A stretch of DNA of 63,096 bases, from assembly GCF_000373925.1 (NCBI RefSeq), contig NZ_KB892772.1, forward strand, positions 1-63,096, read 5' to 3'. Shown piece after piece: positions 1 to 8,889 of this stretch. The position numbers and the translations under genes are program-made. Position 1 is the stretch's first letter; each line of letters starts with the position of its first letter. The notes beneath the pieces are model-generated. The model did no database searches and was not told the origin of the DNA. It worked only from the letters and a program-made list of their open reading frames with translations. The DNA is from Actinopolymorpha alba DSM 45243. Lineage in GTDB: Bacteria > Actinomycetota > Actinomycetes > Propionibacteriales > Actinopolymorphaceae.

Positions 1-2
1 AG

Positions 3-179
3 CAGTGCTCCGAGTGCGGCCACGTCGACAAGCGCAACCGTGTCGACCAGGGGCTTTTCATCTGCCGGAACTGCGGGGTCGTTGCCCACGCCGACCGGAA
101 CGCTTCCCACAACATCGCCCGCAAGGGCGAGGCTGTGTGGACTGCGGGGCGTGAGTCACGCGTCCCTGCCACCCCATAA
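3..179 (+). CDS. tnpB: TnpB (IS200/IS605 accessory nuclease), C-terminal part, cut by the window edge
   Basis: The reading frame enters from outside the window and ends at a TAA at 177-179. It shows the TnpB zinc finger (CSEC, then CRNC about 20 residues later) followed by the RuvC-III segment HADRNASHNIARKG, whose Asp is a catalytic residue of the family. TnpB is an RNA-guided DNA nuclease acting with an omega RNA read from the element's right end, which follows directly here. Only about 58 residues are visible, so intactness of the rest is unknown. Confidence 0.88.
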   Translation, partial: QCSECGHVDKRNRVDQGLFICRNCGVVAHADRNASHNIARKGEAVWTAGRESRVPATP

Positions 180-263
180 GGAGTGTCTGGACGCAGGAGC
201 CAACCCAGCAGCCAGTTGGGCGCTACCTCCAAGCCCGGTCCTTCAGGGCCGGGTTAAGTTGAC
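180..263 (+). mobile_element. Right end of the TnpB element with omega-RNA scaffold hairpin
   Basis: Directly after the tnpB stop lies a stem with arms CCCGGTCC and GGGCCGGG and loop TTCA (234-253, one G.U pair), preceded by a shorter CCAAC/GTTGG stem near 200-220. This is the layout of an IS200/IS605 right end, where the transcript over the tnpB 3' end forms the guide RNA and its guide is the flanking DNA beyond the hairpin. The exact boundary, near the GTTGAC at 258-263, is inferred. The next gene ends inside this right end. Confidence 0.65.
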
Positions 264-1291
264 CGCAGGTTGCCCACCCGGTTCGCGTCGCGCTGGGCGG
301 TGAGGGCGATCTCAGTCGCGGTGAACACCAGTTCCTGCGGAATCGCGCTGTCGCCGCGTTCGACCACGTCGGCGAGGATCGCGGGGAAGTACGGAAGCTC
401 GAGGTCGTCGCTGCGCAGGTAGTTGGTGCCCTCGCCGTTGACGAGAAAGAGGTGGTCGCCTCCGGGGCGGCCGAGCAGGTCGATGTGCTTGCGTACCTCG
501 ATGTAGCCCTCGGTCCCGAGTACCGTGAGCCGTACGTCCCCCCACACTCCGAGGCCGGCCGGCGTGTACCAGTCGACCCGCGCGTAACCCTGCGCCTGAT
601 CGCTGCGTAGTACCAGTTCACCGAAGTCCTCGAACCCAGGTCGGTCCGGGTGGGCGAAGTTGCCGACGGTGGAGGAGACCACCTCGGCCGACGTCGAACC
701 GGTGAGGTAGAGGAACTGGTCGACCTGGTGGGACGCGATGTCGGCGAGGATGCCGCCCGCGAGCCCGGGATCGAAGGTCCACGCCGGCCGCGTCTCCGGG
801 CGCAGGTGGTGCGGACCGAACCCCACCGTCTGGACGACCCGGCCGATCGCGCCCTCCTCGATCAGTTTCCGCGCGTGGAGCGTGGCGCGCGAGTCCGTCC
901 GCTCCGAGAACGCCACCGACCAGAACCGGCCGGACTCCGCCACCGCCGCGCGCACCTCCGCCAGCTGGTCCAGGGTGATCGCGCCCGGCTTGTCGGCCAC
1001 CACGTCCTTGCCGTGGCGCAATGCCTCCACCGAGATCTCGGCGCGACGCGCGGGAACCGCCGCGGTCACGACCAACGCGATGCTCGGGTCCTCGAGCAGC
1101 TGTCTGGCGTCGGCGACCCGCGGCACCTCGGGGGCCTGCTCTGCGACGGCAGCGGTCAGCTTGGTGTCGGTCTCGCTCCACAGACCCGCCAATTCCGCGC
1201 CCGCTTCGGTCAGGCCGCGTACCAGGCCGAGGATGTGGGGGTGGTCTAGTCCCAGTACGGCGAACTTCAGTGGTTTGCCGGCTGTCGTCAT
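254..1291 (-). CDS. Gfo/Idh/MocA-family NAD(P)-dependent oxidoreductase
   Basis: 345 residues. An N-terminal Rossmann fold begins FAVLGLDHPH; an EKP-like motif (ADKPGA) lies near residue 100, followed by the GFO_IDH_MocA C-terminal domain with a substrate-side ASHQVDQFLYLTG segment. Family members oxidise sugars, inositols or related polyols; the substrate is not evident. The ATG at 1291 has an AAGGG-type ribosome site. The last two codons and the stop (TCA ACT TAA) coincide with the right end of the TnpB element, so the insertion seems to have supplied the C-terminus. The PHP-domain gene lies upstream on the same strand, with a hairpin between them. Confidence 0.88.
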   Translation of the reverse strand: MTTAGKPLKFAVLGLDHPHILGLVRGLTEAGAELAGLWSETDTKLTAAVAEQAPEVPRVADARQLLEDPSIALVVTAAVPARRAEISVEALRHGKDVVADKPGAITLDQLAEVRAAVAESGRFWSVAFSERTDSRATLHARKLIEEGAIGRVVQTVGFGPHHLRPETRPAWTFDPGLAGGILADIASHQVDQFLYLTGSTSAEVVSSTVGNFAHPDRPGFEDFGELVLRSDQAQGYARVDWYTPAGLGVWGDVRLTVLGTEGYIEVRKHIDLLGRPGGDHLFLVNGEGTNYLRSDDLELPYFPAILADVVERGDSAIPQELVFTATEIALTAQRDANRVGNLRST

Positions 1292-1369
1292 GCCCCCACC
1301 CTTCCACGACCCACACGTGCCCGGATGGCCACATCGTGCCGAGGTCGTGGCGTCCGGGGTCCCCGGGTT

Positions 1370-1400
1370 CCGTCGCCGGTTCGTGGTGAACCGGCGACGG
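1370..1400 (-). terminator. Strong hairpin downstream of the PHP gene
   Basis: Perfect 12-bp arms CCGTCGCCGGTT and AACCGGCGACGG around a 7-base loop, starting 13 bases past the PHP-gene stop. No T-run follows, as is common for actinobacterial intrinsic terminators. It would separate the PHP gene from the oxidoreductase downstream. Confidence 0.6.
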
Positions 1401-1412
1401 AGCCCAGCCGGG

Positions 1413-2927
1413 TCACTCGTCGCCGATGAAGATCGGGTTGGTCATCGCCACCATGGCGTTCGGGGTGGTGCTGTTGGGGCCACCGGAGGTGCGGCGCACC
1501 TCGGCGCGGACCCAGCGGGTGTAGCGCGGGTAGGTGGTCCAGGTCAGCGTCGCCTCACCACTCGCGGGCACAGTCGCGCTCCGCTCCGGGCCGAGCTGGT
1601 CGTTAATCACCACGGTGGTGTCGGGCGCACCCTTCACCGTGACCTCGACCGTGACGGGCGTCCCGGTGCTCGCGCGCAGGCGTTCACCGATGCCGGCCTC
1701 GCGACCCTCGGCGCGGGCCGTGAACGCCAGCGACACCGCGGTGGACTCGGCGAGGTAGGACCGGCCCGCCTTGAGTCCTGCCATCAGGTCCGTGCGCGCC
1801 AGGCTGTCGGCGAGCACGACGGTGTGCGGAAGCGCGACGATGTGGTCCGGGTTGTGCGCGTCGGAGTTGCCGATCGCCGGAATCCACTGCCCGCCACGCA
1901 GCAAACCGTCCCAGTGCGTCACGGATGCTTCGTCGGCGCGGTCCCACGGGCCGTTCCACACCTCGACCAGGTCCGCCAGCTCGTAGGCGTACTCGTAGGT
2001 GCAGCCGAAGCAGTTCGCGAATGGGTGCGCCGCGGTCACCAGGCCGCCCACGTCGTGGACGTCGTTGACGAACTTGCGGAAGTCCTTCGGGTCGGAGGCG
2101 CGGTAGCGCCAGTCGACCCACGTCCCCGCAGGGAGCCCGATCGCCGGCCAGTGCCCGGACCGGGTGGTGACCTCCTCTCCGTTGAGGATCAGCAGGTCGT
2201 CGGTGGCGTAGTTACCCCAATGCAGCTGGGCGCTCTGGGTGTTGTGCTCGGTGGAGGTGATGAAGTCCAGGCCGGCGGCGCGGGCCGCGGCCACCAGCTG
2301 GTCCGGCGTACGCCTGCCGTCGGAGTGGACGGTGTGCAGGTGGGAGTCGCCGCGGTACCACGCCTTGCCGCGCTGCTTGGCCAGCGCACTCGTCGGAGCG
2401 GGGTTGGGCTCGAACGCCTTGCCCTGCGGGCCGAACGAGAGCGTGATGTCGACCTTGTAGTTGAGGCCCTGCGGCGCGACGGTGTAGGGCCCGAGAATGA
2501 CGTGCCAGGTGCCCGCCTTGATCGGGCCGGGCACATAGCCGGGCGTGGCCTCCGACGCGCTGATCGAGAACCGGTCCCGGAAGCCGCCGGACCAGCCGCG
2601 GAACCCGTTCTGGTTGCCGAGCTGGATGCCCTCGGGCCCGAACATGCCGATGTCGCAGGCATTCCCGCGCGTCCCGGGCGGAACGGCGGGCCTGTCGTAG
2701 GAGTAGACGACATCGATCTGGTTGACGCCCTGCGGCACCTTGACCGGGAGGTAGAACCAGTCGGAGATGCTCAGCGGGAAGGTGCCGGTGACGGTGCGGG
2801 TCTGGGTCGTGGTGTCCGCGCCGGGCTCGGCGAAGGCCACCTCGGGCAGCATGGTCACCGCCGCACCGGCGGTCAGGACCCCGCCCGCTCGCAGCAGGTT
2901 GCGTCGACTCAAACTCCCAGCAGACAT
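1413..2927 (-). CDS. Tat-exported CehA/McbA-type PHP-domain metallohydrolase
   Basis: 504 residues from the ATG at 2927, chosen because GGAGG sits 5 bases upstream and a twin-arginine signal (SRRNLLRAGG, then an Ala-rich hydrophobic stretch) starts there. A beta-rich N-terminal domain is followed from about residue 190 by the PHP metal-binding signatures GDSHLHTVHSDG, TEHN, GEEVTT, AAHPF and GNSDAHN. CehA/McbA relatives hydrolyse esters or carbamates, but many act as phosphoesterases of unknown target. It probably works outside the membrane. The neighbouring sugar-type oxidoreductase gives only weak context. Confidence 0.85.
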   Translation of the reverse strand: MSAGSLSRRNLLRAGGVLTAGAAVTMLPEVAFAEPGADTTTQTRTVTGTFPLSISDWFYLPVKVPQGVNQIDVVYSYDRPAVPPGTRGNACDIGMFGPEGIQLGNQNGFRGWSGGFRDRFSISASEATPGYVPGPIKAGTWHVILGPYTVAPQGLNYKVDITLSFGPQGKAFEPNPAPTSALAKQRGKAWYRGDSHLHTVHSDGRRTPDQLVAAARAAGLDFITSTEHNTQSAQLHWGNYATDDLLILNGEEVTTRSGHWPAIGLPAGTWVDWRYRASDPKDFRKFVNDVHDVGGLVTAAHPFANCFGCTYEYAYELADLVEVWNGPWDRADEASVTHWDGLLRGGQWIPAIGNSDAHNPDHIVALPHTVVLADSLARTDLMAGLKAGRSYLAESTAVSLAFTARAEGREAGIGERLRASTGTPVTVEVTVKGAPDTTVVINDQLGPERSATVPASGEATLTWTTYPRYTRWVRAEVRRTSGGPNSTTPNAMVAMTNPIFIGDE

Positions 2928-3723
2928 ACGTACCTCCGGATGATCAATGTTTGAGACGTGGACCGAAGCTACGGCCAGCGGAGGACCGACGGGCCACGAA
3001 CGCACGAACACCCGTGAACTTTGTCCGGGCGGTTCTCACCTTCTAGCGGCGGTCCTCCGGGTCCGCCGCACGTAGGAGTCGACCCGGCGTCCACTCGAGG
3101 AGCGCTCGACTCGACGCGGCGTCCCGCCCGGATCTACACCTCCGCCACCCGGCGGCGAAGGTGCTCGACGTGCGGGTCGCTCATTCCGAGCGCGAGTGCC
3201 TTGTGAAGCTGACACATAGGCTCCGTGGACGGCGACCGGCGGTGGCTCATGGCGTGCGAACGACGCGCATCGATCGTCACCGCTCCCCCGGGCTCGCTGG
3301 GCCAGCGCGACGCGGACGGCGGACAGCACGTCCTGTCTGGTGAAGCAGATATGCCCGAACACTGGTCGTGCCGTCGTCTACGGATGGTCAGCTGGGATGT
3401 CTTGCTAGGAGGTAGATCGGGGCGAGGCCGGCGGGGTCGATTGGTTGTGGTTGTCCTACGACGTCGGCGATTTCGACGATTTGCGTGCGGTTGAAGTTGA
3501 GGGTGGCCCACGGGGCGCGTCCGGAGCCGTGGGGGTAGCGCCATCAGATGGAGCAGGAACGCATTCCGTTGACCGGCGCAGTCGACGCCCTCATGGCTTC
3601 CGGTTGACGCTGCCGACGTCCCTCCCTGGCCCCGTTCGGGTGACAGAAGCACCACGCACCTTGCAGCCGTCCGTGGGGTTGTGCTGAGATCCCTTGCCAG
3701 TTCGGCCTGGGATGGGAGATCTG
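2928..3723. other. Gene-poor stretch with one unrecognised reading-frame remnant
   Basis: About 800 bases without a convincing intact gene. On the minus strand at 3388-3546 there is a protein-like stretch ending YLLARHPS then TGA, with a stop just upstream and no start, probably the tail of a lost gene I cannot name. The part next to 2928 presumably holds the promoter of the PHP gene. Confidence 0.4.
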
Positions 3724-4131
3724 ATGGGTGCATGGGGCACTGGAGTCTTCGACAACGACGGCGCCCTGGACTTCCTCACCGAACTCAGGCAGTGCGATCC
3801 CGAAGATCGCGAGAGGTTCATCCGCCAAACGCTCCAGACCGCCGCAGGCAGCCAGGACTACCTCGATATCGACGACGGCCAGATGGCGATCGTGGCGGCC
3901 GCAGCTGTAGCCGCAGCACGTGCAGGTCAGCCCCTCAACAGTGGCACCGACGAGATCGTCATCGCCCCGCCAACGCCCGAACTCCTGGCCCAAGCGGTGC
4001 GAGCGCTGGACCGCGTAACTGGCGAGAGCTCCGAGTGGCGCGAACTGTGGGGAGAAGGCAGCGTGGCGGGCGGAGACATGCTCGATACTGCCCTTGCCGC
4101 CGTCGCCGAGGTTCGTACCAATCTGCTCTAA
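3724..4131 (+). CDS. DUF4259-domain protein
   Basis: 135 residues from the ATG at 3724. The first residues MGAWGTGVFDND are the hallmark of DUF4259, and GGGAGATCTG lies just upstream as ribosome site. Members are small soluble proteins of unknown function, common in actinomycete accessory regions. It begins a block of element-associated genes. A longer frame from 3694 lacks family similarity in its extra residues. Confidence 0.85.
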   Translation: MGAWGTGVFDNDGALDFLTELRQCDPEDRERFIRQTLQTAAGSQDYLDIDDGQMAIVAAAAVAAARAGQPLNSGTDEIVIAPPTPELLAQAVRALDRVTGESSEWRELWGEGSVAGGDMLDTALAAVAEVRTNLL

Positions 4132-4310
4132 GCGCCGGGACATCCCTACTCTGGTGGCCACGATTCGACCACACAGCACGTCAAGGGACGCCAGTCCACC
4201 GACCAAACCCGCATGCCGTCCTGCCCACGATGCGCCCACAAATGATGATCAACAGGGATCGGCGCAGGCCCCTGAACCTTCGCTGGTCAGAGGCCTGTTT
4301 GTGCTGGTTG

Positions 4311-4388
4311 TGGCAGGTGCAGGGTTCGAACCTGCGTAGGCTGAGCCGACGGTTTTACAGAAAGCCGGCTTCTGCCGTCTGACCTGCC
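4311..4388 (-). tRNA. tRNA-Tyr-like sequence (anticodon GTA), 5' half degenerate
   Basis: Read on the minus strand, a perfect 7-bp acceptor stem (GGCAGGT with ACCTGCC), a 5-bp T-stem with loop TTCGAAC, a class II variable arm (GGCTCAGCC) and an anticodon loop CTGTAAA are present, as in bacterial tRNA-Tyr. The D-arm region is short and holds only a CGGC/GCCG mini-hairpin with no GG in its loop, and the anticodon stem does not pair properly. At 78 bases it is shorter than a normal tRNA-Tyr. It is likely a relic or an attachment-site copy rather than a working tRNA. Confidence 0.5.
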
Positions 4389-4463
4389 CGTTCGCCGACA
4401 CGCGCAGAATTTCGCCGCGCATACGCCGCAACGCTCAGCTGTTTGTTGCTCGACAGCAGGAAT

Positions 4464-4662
4464 TCAGACCTTGAAGCGCATGACGACGCCGGCTTGACCG
4501 TTGCGCTGCGTTGGCACGAAGCCGAGGCGTTCGAACATCGACACTAGCCCGGACTGCGGCGCCGTTCTCGGCGTGAGTTCGGCGGCCTGGACCGGCCCGA
4601 TGCCTGGCACGTCCTTCACCGGCCACGACTTCAGGCAGTCGTTGACCTCCTCCGATCGTCAA
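4464..4662 (-). pseudogene. C-terminal remnant of a GNAT-like acetyltransferase
   Basis: A minus-strand frame ends VVMRFKV then TGA and contains SGLVSMFERLGFVP, which resembles the last strand-helix of GNAT enzymes. A stop lies in frame near 4660 and no start is present, so only about 65 residues remain. Assignment to GNAT rests on the ERLGF-type motif alone. Confidence 0.35.
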
Positions 4663-4852
4663 CTAGCCGGAGCGGGGCGAGGCGGCAGGCTCCGTGCCAA
4701 GCCCGCCAGGTCATGCCGGAAGACCACACCGCCCGAAGGGAGATCGCATACGTGGCACAGGTCGCTGGTCCTTCGGCAGACATCGCCGAACTCGAACCGT
4801 AGCCTCGTCGAACTCAACGCTCGAGACCCGAGGAAGCCTGGCCTTATGAGCG

Positions 4853-7800
4853 CTAGAAGAGAGTGGGTGGGTCATCAGACGGCACGGCGGTCCTCGCATC
4901 ACGCGGAGGCGGAATGACCGTGGCAGTTTCAAGGTCGTCTGTTGTGAGGAGTGGACCTGAGACGATCCGCTCGAGCAGATCAGCCTGCTCCGGCTCCAGA
5001 GCGACGCAACCCTCGAGGACAGCGACAAGATCCCGAAGCTCTTCGGTCACAGCTCCCGTCCAACGGGTAACCGTCAGGTCGTCCAACGGCGATCCACCGC
5101 GACGCCCTTTCGGGTTGCGCCTGCGGTAGTCGAACCAGTGCTTGATGACTCTCATCCCGGAGACTTCGTATGCCCACACGGCCGGGCTGACCGGGCCGAT
5201 CTGACCAGAACCCACCCAGAGGATTCGGCTGTACTCGTCGTAGGTCATCGAGTCAGGCATCTCCTCTTCGCTCCCCGGTATGGGGACAAGCACCCCTGGT
5301 CGGCCTGGCATTGGCTCGTCACTCGGTCTGTTGGCGCTCGCGTCGACGAACCGCTCTCCATACGTATGTAGCCAGATGACCCGCCGACCTAGCCCTACAG
5401 CCCGGCGCCAGAGCCCTGGATCCGCCGTCAGCGGTACTCGTACGCCTGGTTGTTGAAGCTCATCGCGGAAGCGCTCGGTGTACCCGGAATGCGCGACGAT
5501 GCCCGCCAAATACGCCACCACGTCCTCAGTACCGACTTTGAGGCCGAGTCGCATCTTGAGCAGAGCGAGCAGCTTCGGCGCGACGTTGGGGGTCTGACCC
5601 GCCGGATCGCGGTACAGGGGCATGACACGACCGCCGCGACCGTGCAGGTAATGCGTGTCGGGTATGTCATTGCTGAACACGGCGGCAGGGCCGTTCGTTA
5701 GCGGCTCCCGAAGCTGAGTGACCAGATAGACTTGACGCGGCCCAGCGATACGCCACAAGTCAAGACGCGGACGGTCTATGACCCGCTGATCAGCAATGAG
5801 GTACTGTCGATCAAAGCTTCGAAATCCTAATCGTGCGATTGCTGGCTTGCGACTGACCTCCTGCCTGAGCGTCGGTCTTGAATGCTCACCCGATAACGCT
5901 GGTAGGACCTTATCGATTGTGCGATCCCTCGTCTCCTTCAGAAGACTGCGTTTTTTAGACGGGTCGGCGCGAATGATCTCCCTCCACCGCTCACCGAGGA
6001 TCTCGCTGCTTGGTCCATGGACCCATGCTCGGTTGCTCTTTACGCCTGGCGATCCGTACGGGAGGAGGTCGTCGATTGTCGGAAATCTGGTCCAGTCGCC
6101 AGCTTGCATTGGACGTAGAGGCGCATCCCAACCGATCGGGCAGTCAAGGAATGAACCGTGAGTAAGGTTAATCGAAGCCAGACGATTGAACTTCTCCAGT
6201 TGGCTACCCGCCACCGCAAGGTAACGAACCCGTGCGGGATTATCGACCCGAGGTTCCGAGGAACGCGCAAAGATACCGATAGCCACTGGATGCTGAACAC
6301 CAGGAAATATTCGGGTCCTCACCTCTGACTGATGGCCCTCCGGTGAGACATCGATGATCCATCCGAAGTCGGCCTGCTGCCGCAAGTAGCGGCGCATCCC
6401 CGCGAAGCCTGGCCCGTTGAGGTACGCGTTCGTCGTGATGAACGCAACGACACCCGCTGGCTGGTCCGCTGTTGACTCGAAGGCCTTCCATAAAGCCCAG
6501 CGCCAAAAGTAGACAGCAAGGTCATGAAGCTTGTACTCGTGCTTGCCATTCCCTGGTTGGCGGAAGTCATCCAGCAATGACCTCTTACGGCGCCCACCAT
6601 CCAGCACCCATTTCCCGAACTTCTTCGCCATAGCTCGGTAGGGTGGGTTCCCGAGCACGACCATGACCCGCTCGTCGGTCTTCACCTTGTTCGCGGCTAT
6701 GCGTGAATCCACAAGCGGCCGATAGGGACGGGATCGGCGGGGTATCGGCATGCCGATGGGGTCGTCGAGAGTGTCGGCGACATAGAGTCGGAAGTCCTCG
6801 TCCTTCGCTTCGGTGTGATGCGCAGCGAGAGCCTGGTCGAGCTTGAGTTCAGCAACGGCATAGGGTCCTATCTGACGTTCGAACCCGATCAGTCGTGGGA
6901 GAAGGTCCCGTAAGGAGGCCGGTACATCACCGCGCTCGCCGGTGACGGTATCGGCTACCCGATCGATCACGCTCTGCAGGAAGGTCCCAGTTCCCATTGC
7001 GGGATCCAGCACCACCACGTTGTCGGCGGCAAGTCCCCGCCTGATCTTGAGCTTCGCCCGTAGCACCTCGTCGACGAAGTTCGTCATGAAGTCTGCGACC
7101 GCTGCGGGTGTGTAGTACGCACCTGTCTTGCGACGAAGCAGAGGGTCGTAAGCTTCGAGGAACTCCTCGTACAGCCAGTGGTACGTCCCTGCCGTCGGCC
7201 ACTGCGCCCAGTCCGCGACTCCGATGACCCGCCGCATGGTCTGAAGAACGATGCTGCGATCCTCGATGCTCGGCCCGCGCCCTGGCCGAGCAGTCAGTAG
7301 TGAAAGTGCCCGCCCCACCAGGAGATGGCGCTTGGCGAGCTTCTCCCCAATGTCGGGAAGCTCCAGGCCTTCGAACGGGACACCCTCACGTCGGGCGAGT
7401 AGCAATCCGAACGTGACTGTCTGAGCGTACGCATCGACAAACTCCTGGTCAGTCAGGTCTGGGAATAACCACTCCTGCCAGTCCGCGACGTGGTCAGACA
7501 GCAAGGGACTGTCGCCCGATTGTCGCTCACGTCGTAGGGCCTCACCGACGTCTTCACGAAGAAGGTGGCACAACCGCGCCGACGTCTTGATCAGACCGCG
7601 CAGATCGCGCGGAGGAGTCGGTTTCCACAGCAGGTAGTCTTTTAGAACCGAGGCGAACCTGCTGTCCTTCGGACGGAGCCTGGAACCTGCCCGCGCCAGA
7701 TCCCCCTCAAGGATCGCGATTTCAGACCGCTCGCCGAAGTGATAGACCGCCCAATGAGACCCATCGGTATACAGAACGTTCGGCAGCGCCGAGAGCTTCT

Positions 7801-8545
7801 CCCACTGTTTACGGTCCCTGGCCTTGCCCCAGCGGGGCGAACCGGGTACACCCATACCCGGCGCCTTGAGCTCCACGACCCCCGTGCTCGCTCCACCAAC
7901 GTCGATCGCAAGGTCTGGGCGAACTCCTAGGAAGCGATCCGCAGCTTCCCGGTGCGCCCGCAGGTCAAGCCCCAGCTTCCTCGTTACCGTTCCAAGAAGC
8001 GTTTCGACGGCGAACGTCAAGTTGGCTTCAGCCTGACCGATTCCCGCCCGAAGTAGCGGCGCGACTGTCGCTCCAAATGTTGCGACCGCTTCCTCGACCG
8101 TTTCAAGGAACTCGGCAGCTGATCCGCGTATCGCACGTGGCTGGGGGATCTTTGTATTGGACCGGTGCGCCGCCATGACGCTCCCCCATTCTCCGGTCGA
8201 TGAGATCGTCATCAACCAGACAGCCCATACAAATCGCTCTGACGGGTGACACAAAGTCATCGCCAGGGTGAATGGGTGGAGCCCGTAGATCAAGACCGAG
8301 AGGAGCGCCCTTTCCGCTAACGGCCATCGGGCAGCTCCCTCGGTGTCGGCGTAGTGCGGCCGGACAGACCGCGATGCGTCCACCTTGTTGGCGAGCAACC
8401 CAGCCGTTGCTTCGGCAGTGACGTCGTCTGCCACGAAGGTGGGTATCACTGGCACCTCGATGCTCTGCGCAGTCATCGCGGCGTACGCGCGTCGTGACCG
8501 GTCAGGCATGTCGATCAAGCCGGTATCGCACAAGTTCTCAAGCAC
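4853..8545 (-). CDS. Type ISP-like restriction-modification enzyme without helicase (N6-adenine methylase with nuclease and specificity domains)
   Basis: About 1230 residues. Near residue 225 an ELK motif after RPDLAIDV suggests a PD-(D/E)XK nuclease. Methylase motif I (DPAMGTGTF) lies near residue 515 and motif IV (NPPY) near 632, typical of gamma N6-adenine methylases. The last 400 residues match the type ISP C-terminal specificity domain (ALGRRVIWLHTYGERF, SGMRVIKHWFDYRR). The SF2 helicase of true type ISP enzymes is absent, so this may behave like a type IIG enzyme. The GTG at 8545 is the first start; an ATG at 8509 is an alternative, and neither has a clear ribosome site. It lies beside an HNH nuclease and other defence-like genes. 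Confidence 0.85.
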   Translation of the reverse strand: MLENLCDTGLIDMPDRSRRAYAAMTAQSIEVPVIPTFVADDVTAEATAGLLANKVDASRSVRPHYADTEGAARWPLAERALLSVLIYGLHPFTLAMTLCHPSERFVWAVWLMTISSTGEWGSVMAAHRSNTKIPQPRAIRGSAAEFLETVEEAVATFGATVAPLLRAGIGQAEANLTFAVETLLGTVTRKLGLDLRAHREAADRFLGVRPDLAIDVGGASTGVVELKAPGMGVPGSPRWGKARDRKQWEKLSALPNVLYTDGSHWAVYHFGERSEIAILEGDLARAGSRLRPKDSRFASVLKDYLLWKPTPPRDLRGLIKTSARLCHLLREDVGEALRRERQSGDSPLLSDHVADWQEWLFPDLTDQEFVDAYAQTVTFGLLLARREGVPFEGLELPDIGEKLAKRHLLVGRALSLLTARPGRGPSIEDRSIVLQTMRRVIGVADWAQWPTAGTYHWLYEEFLEAYDPLLRRKTGAYYTPAAVADFMTNFVDEVLRAKLKIRRGLAADNVVVLDPAMGTGTFLQSVIDRVADTVTGERGDVPASLRDLLPRLIGFERQIGPYAVAELKLDQALAAHHTEAKDEDFRLYVADTLDDPIGMPIPRRSRPYRPLVDSRIAANKVKTDERVMVVLGNPPYRAMAKKFGKWVLDGGRRKRSLLDDFRQPGNGKHEYKLHDLAVYFWRWALWKAFESTADQPAGVVAFITTNAYLNGPGFAGMRRYLRQQADFGWIIDVSPEGHQSEVRTRIFPGVQHPVAIGIFARSSEPRVDNPARVRYLAVAGSQLEKFNRLASINLTHGSFLDCPIGWDAPLRPMQAGDWTRFPTIDDLLPYGSPGVKSNRAWVHGPSSEILGERWREIIRADPSKKRSLLKETRDRTIDKVLPALSGEHSRPTLRQEVSRKPAIARLGFRSFDRQYLIADQRVIDRPRLDLWRIAGPRQVYLVTQLREPLTNGPAAVFSNDIPDTHYLHGRGGRVMPLYRDPAGQTPNVAPKLLALLKMRLGLKVGTEDVVAYLAGIVAHSGYTERFRDELQQPGVRVPLTADPGLWRRAVGLGRRVIWLHTYGERFVDASANRPSDEPMPGRPGVLVPIPGSEEEMPDSMTYDEYSRILWVGSGQIGPVSPAVWAYEVSGMRVIKHWFDYRRRNPKGRRGGSPLDDLTVTRWTGAVTEELRDLVAVLEGCVALEPEQADLLERIVSGPLLTTDDLETATVIPPPRDARTAVPSDDPPTLF

Positions 8546-8889
8546 GCGGCCGAAGTCGGCTCGGGACGCGATGATGCGTGGCGACGGCCATAATTACCGC
8601 AGCCCTACCGCTTGCTGACTCGCCTGGACGCACGCGTCGCCAGGCAATGCCTGCAACTGCTCGATCAGAACGATGATCACTGCGCACATGTGCGCCATCG
8701 CCCCAGACCATGCTGCTGCAACGTACGACGACTTCGAGCGCGTGGCGCATGGCATTTGCCGGCTCACCAAGCAAGCTCGGCCACGCTAGAAGGACAGGTC
8801 ACCCCGAGCCTGCTCGCTGCGTTCCGTCGGGACGCAGAGCCGGCCATTCTGATCGTCGTCGGAGAGCGGAGGCAGGGACGAACGTCGGC
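8546..8889. other. Intergenic stretch, nothing recognised
   Basis: About 340 bases between the restriction-modification gene and the HNH gene. No start or domain on either strand is convincing. It may carry the promoter of the restriction-modification gene. Confidence 0.4.

Noticed and set aside
738-2954. Very long plus-strand frame of 738 codons
   Set aside because: It lies antisense to the oxidoreductase and PHP-domain genes, has Arg/Gly/Val-rich composition without domains, and is the expected mirror of high-GC genes.
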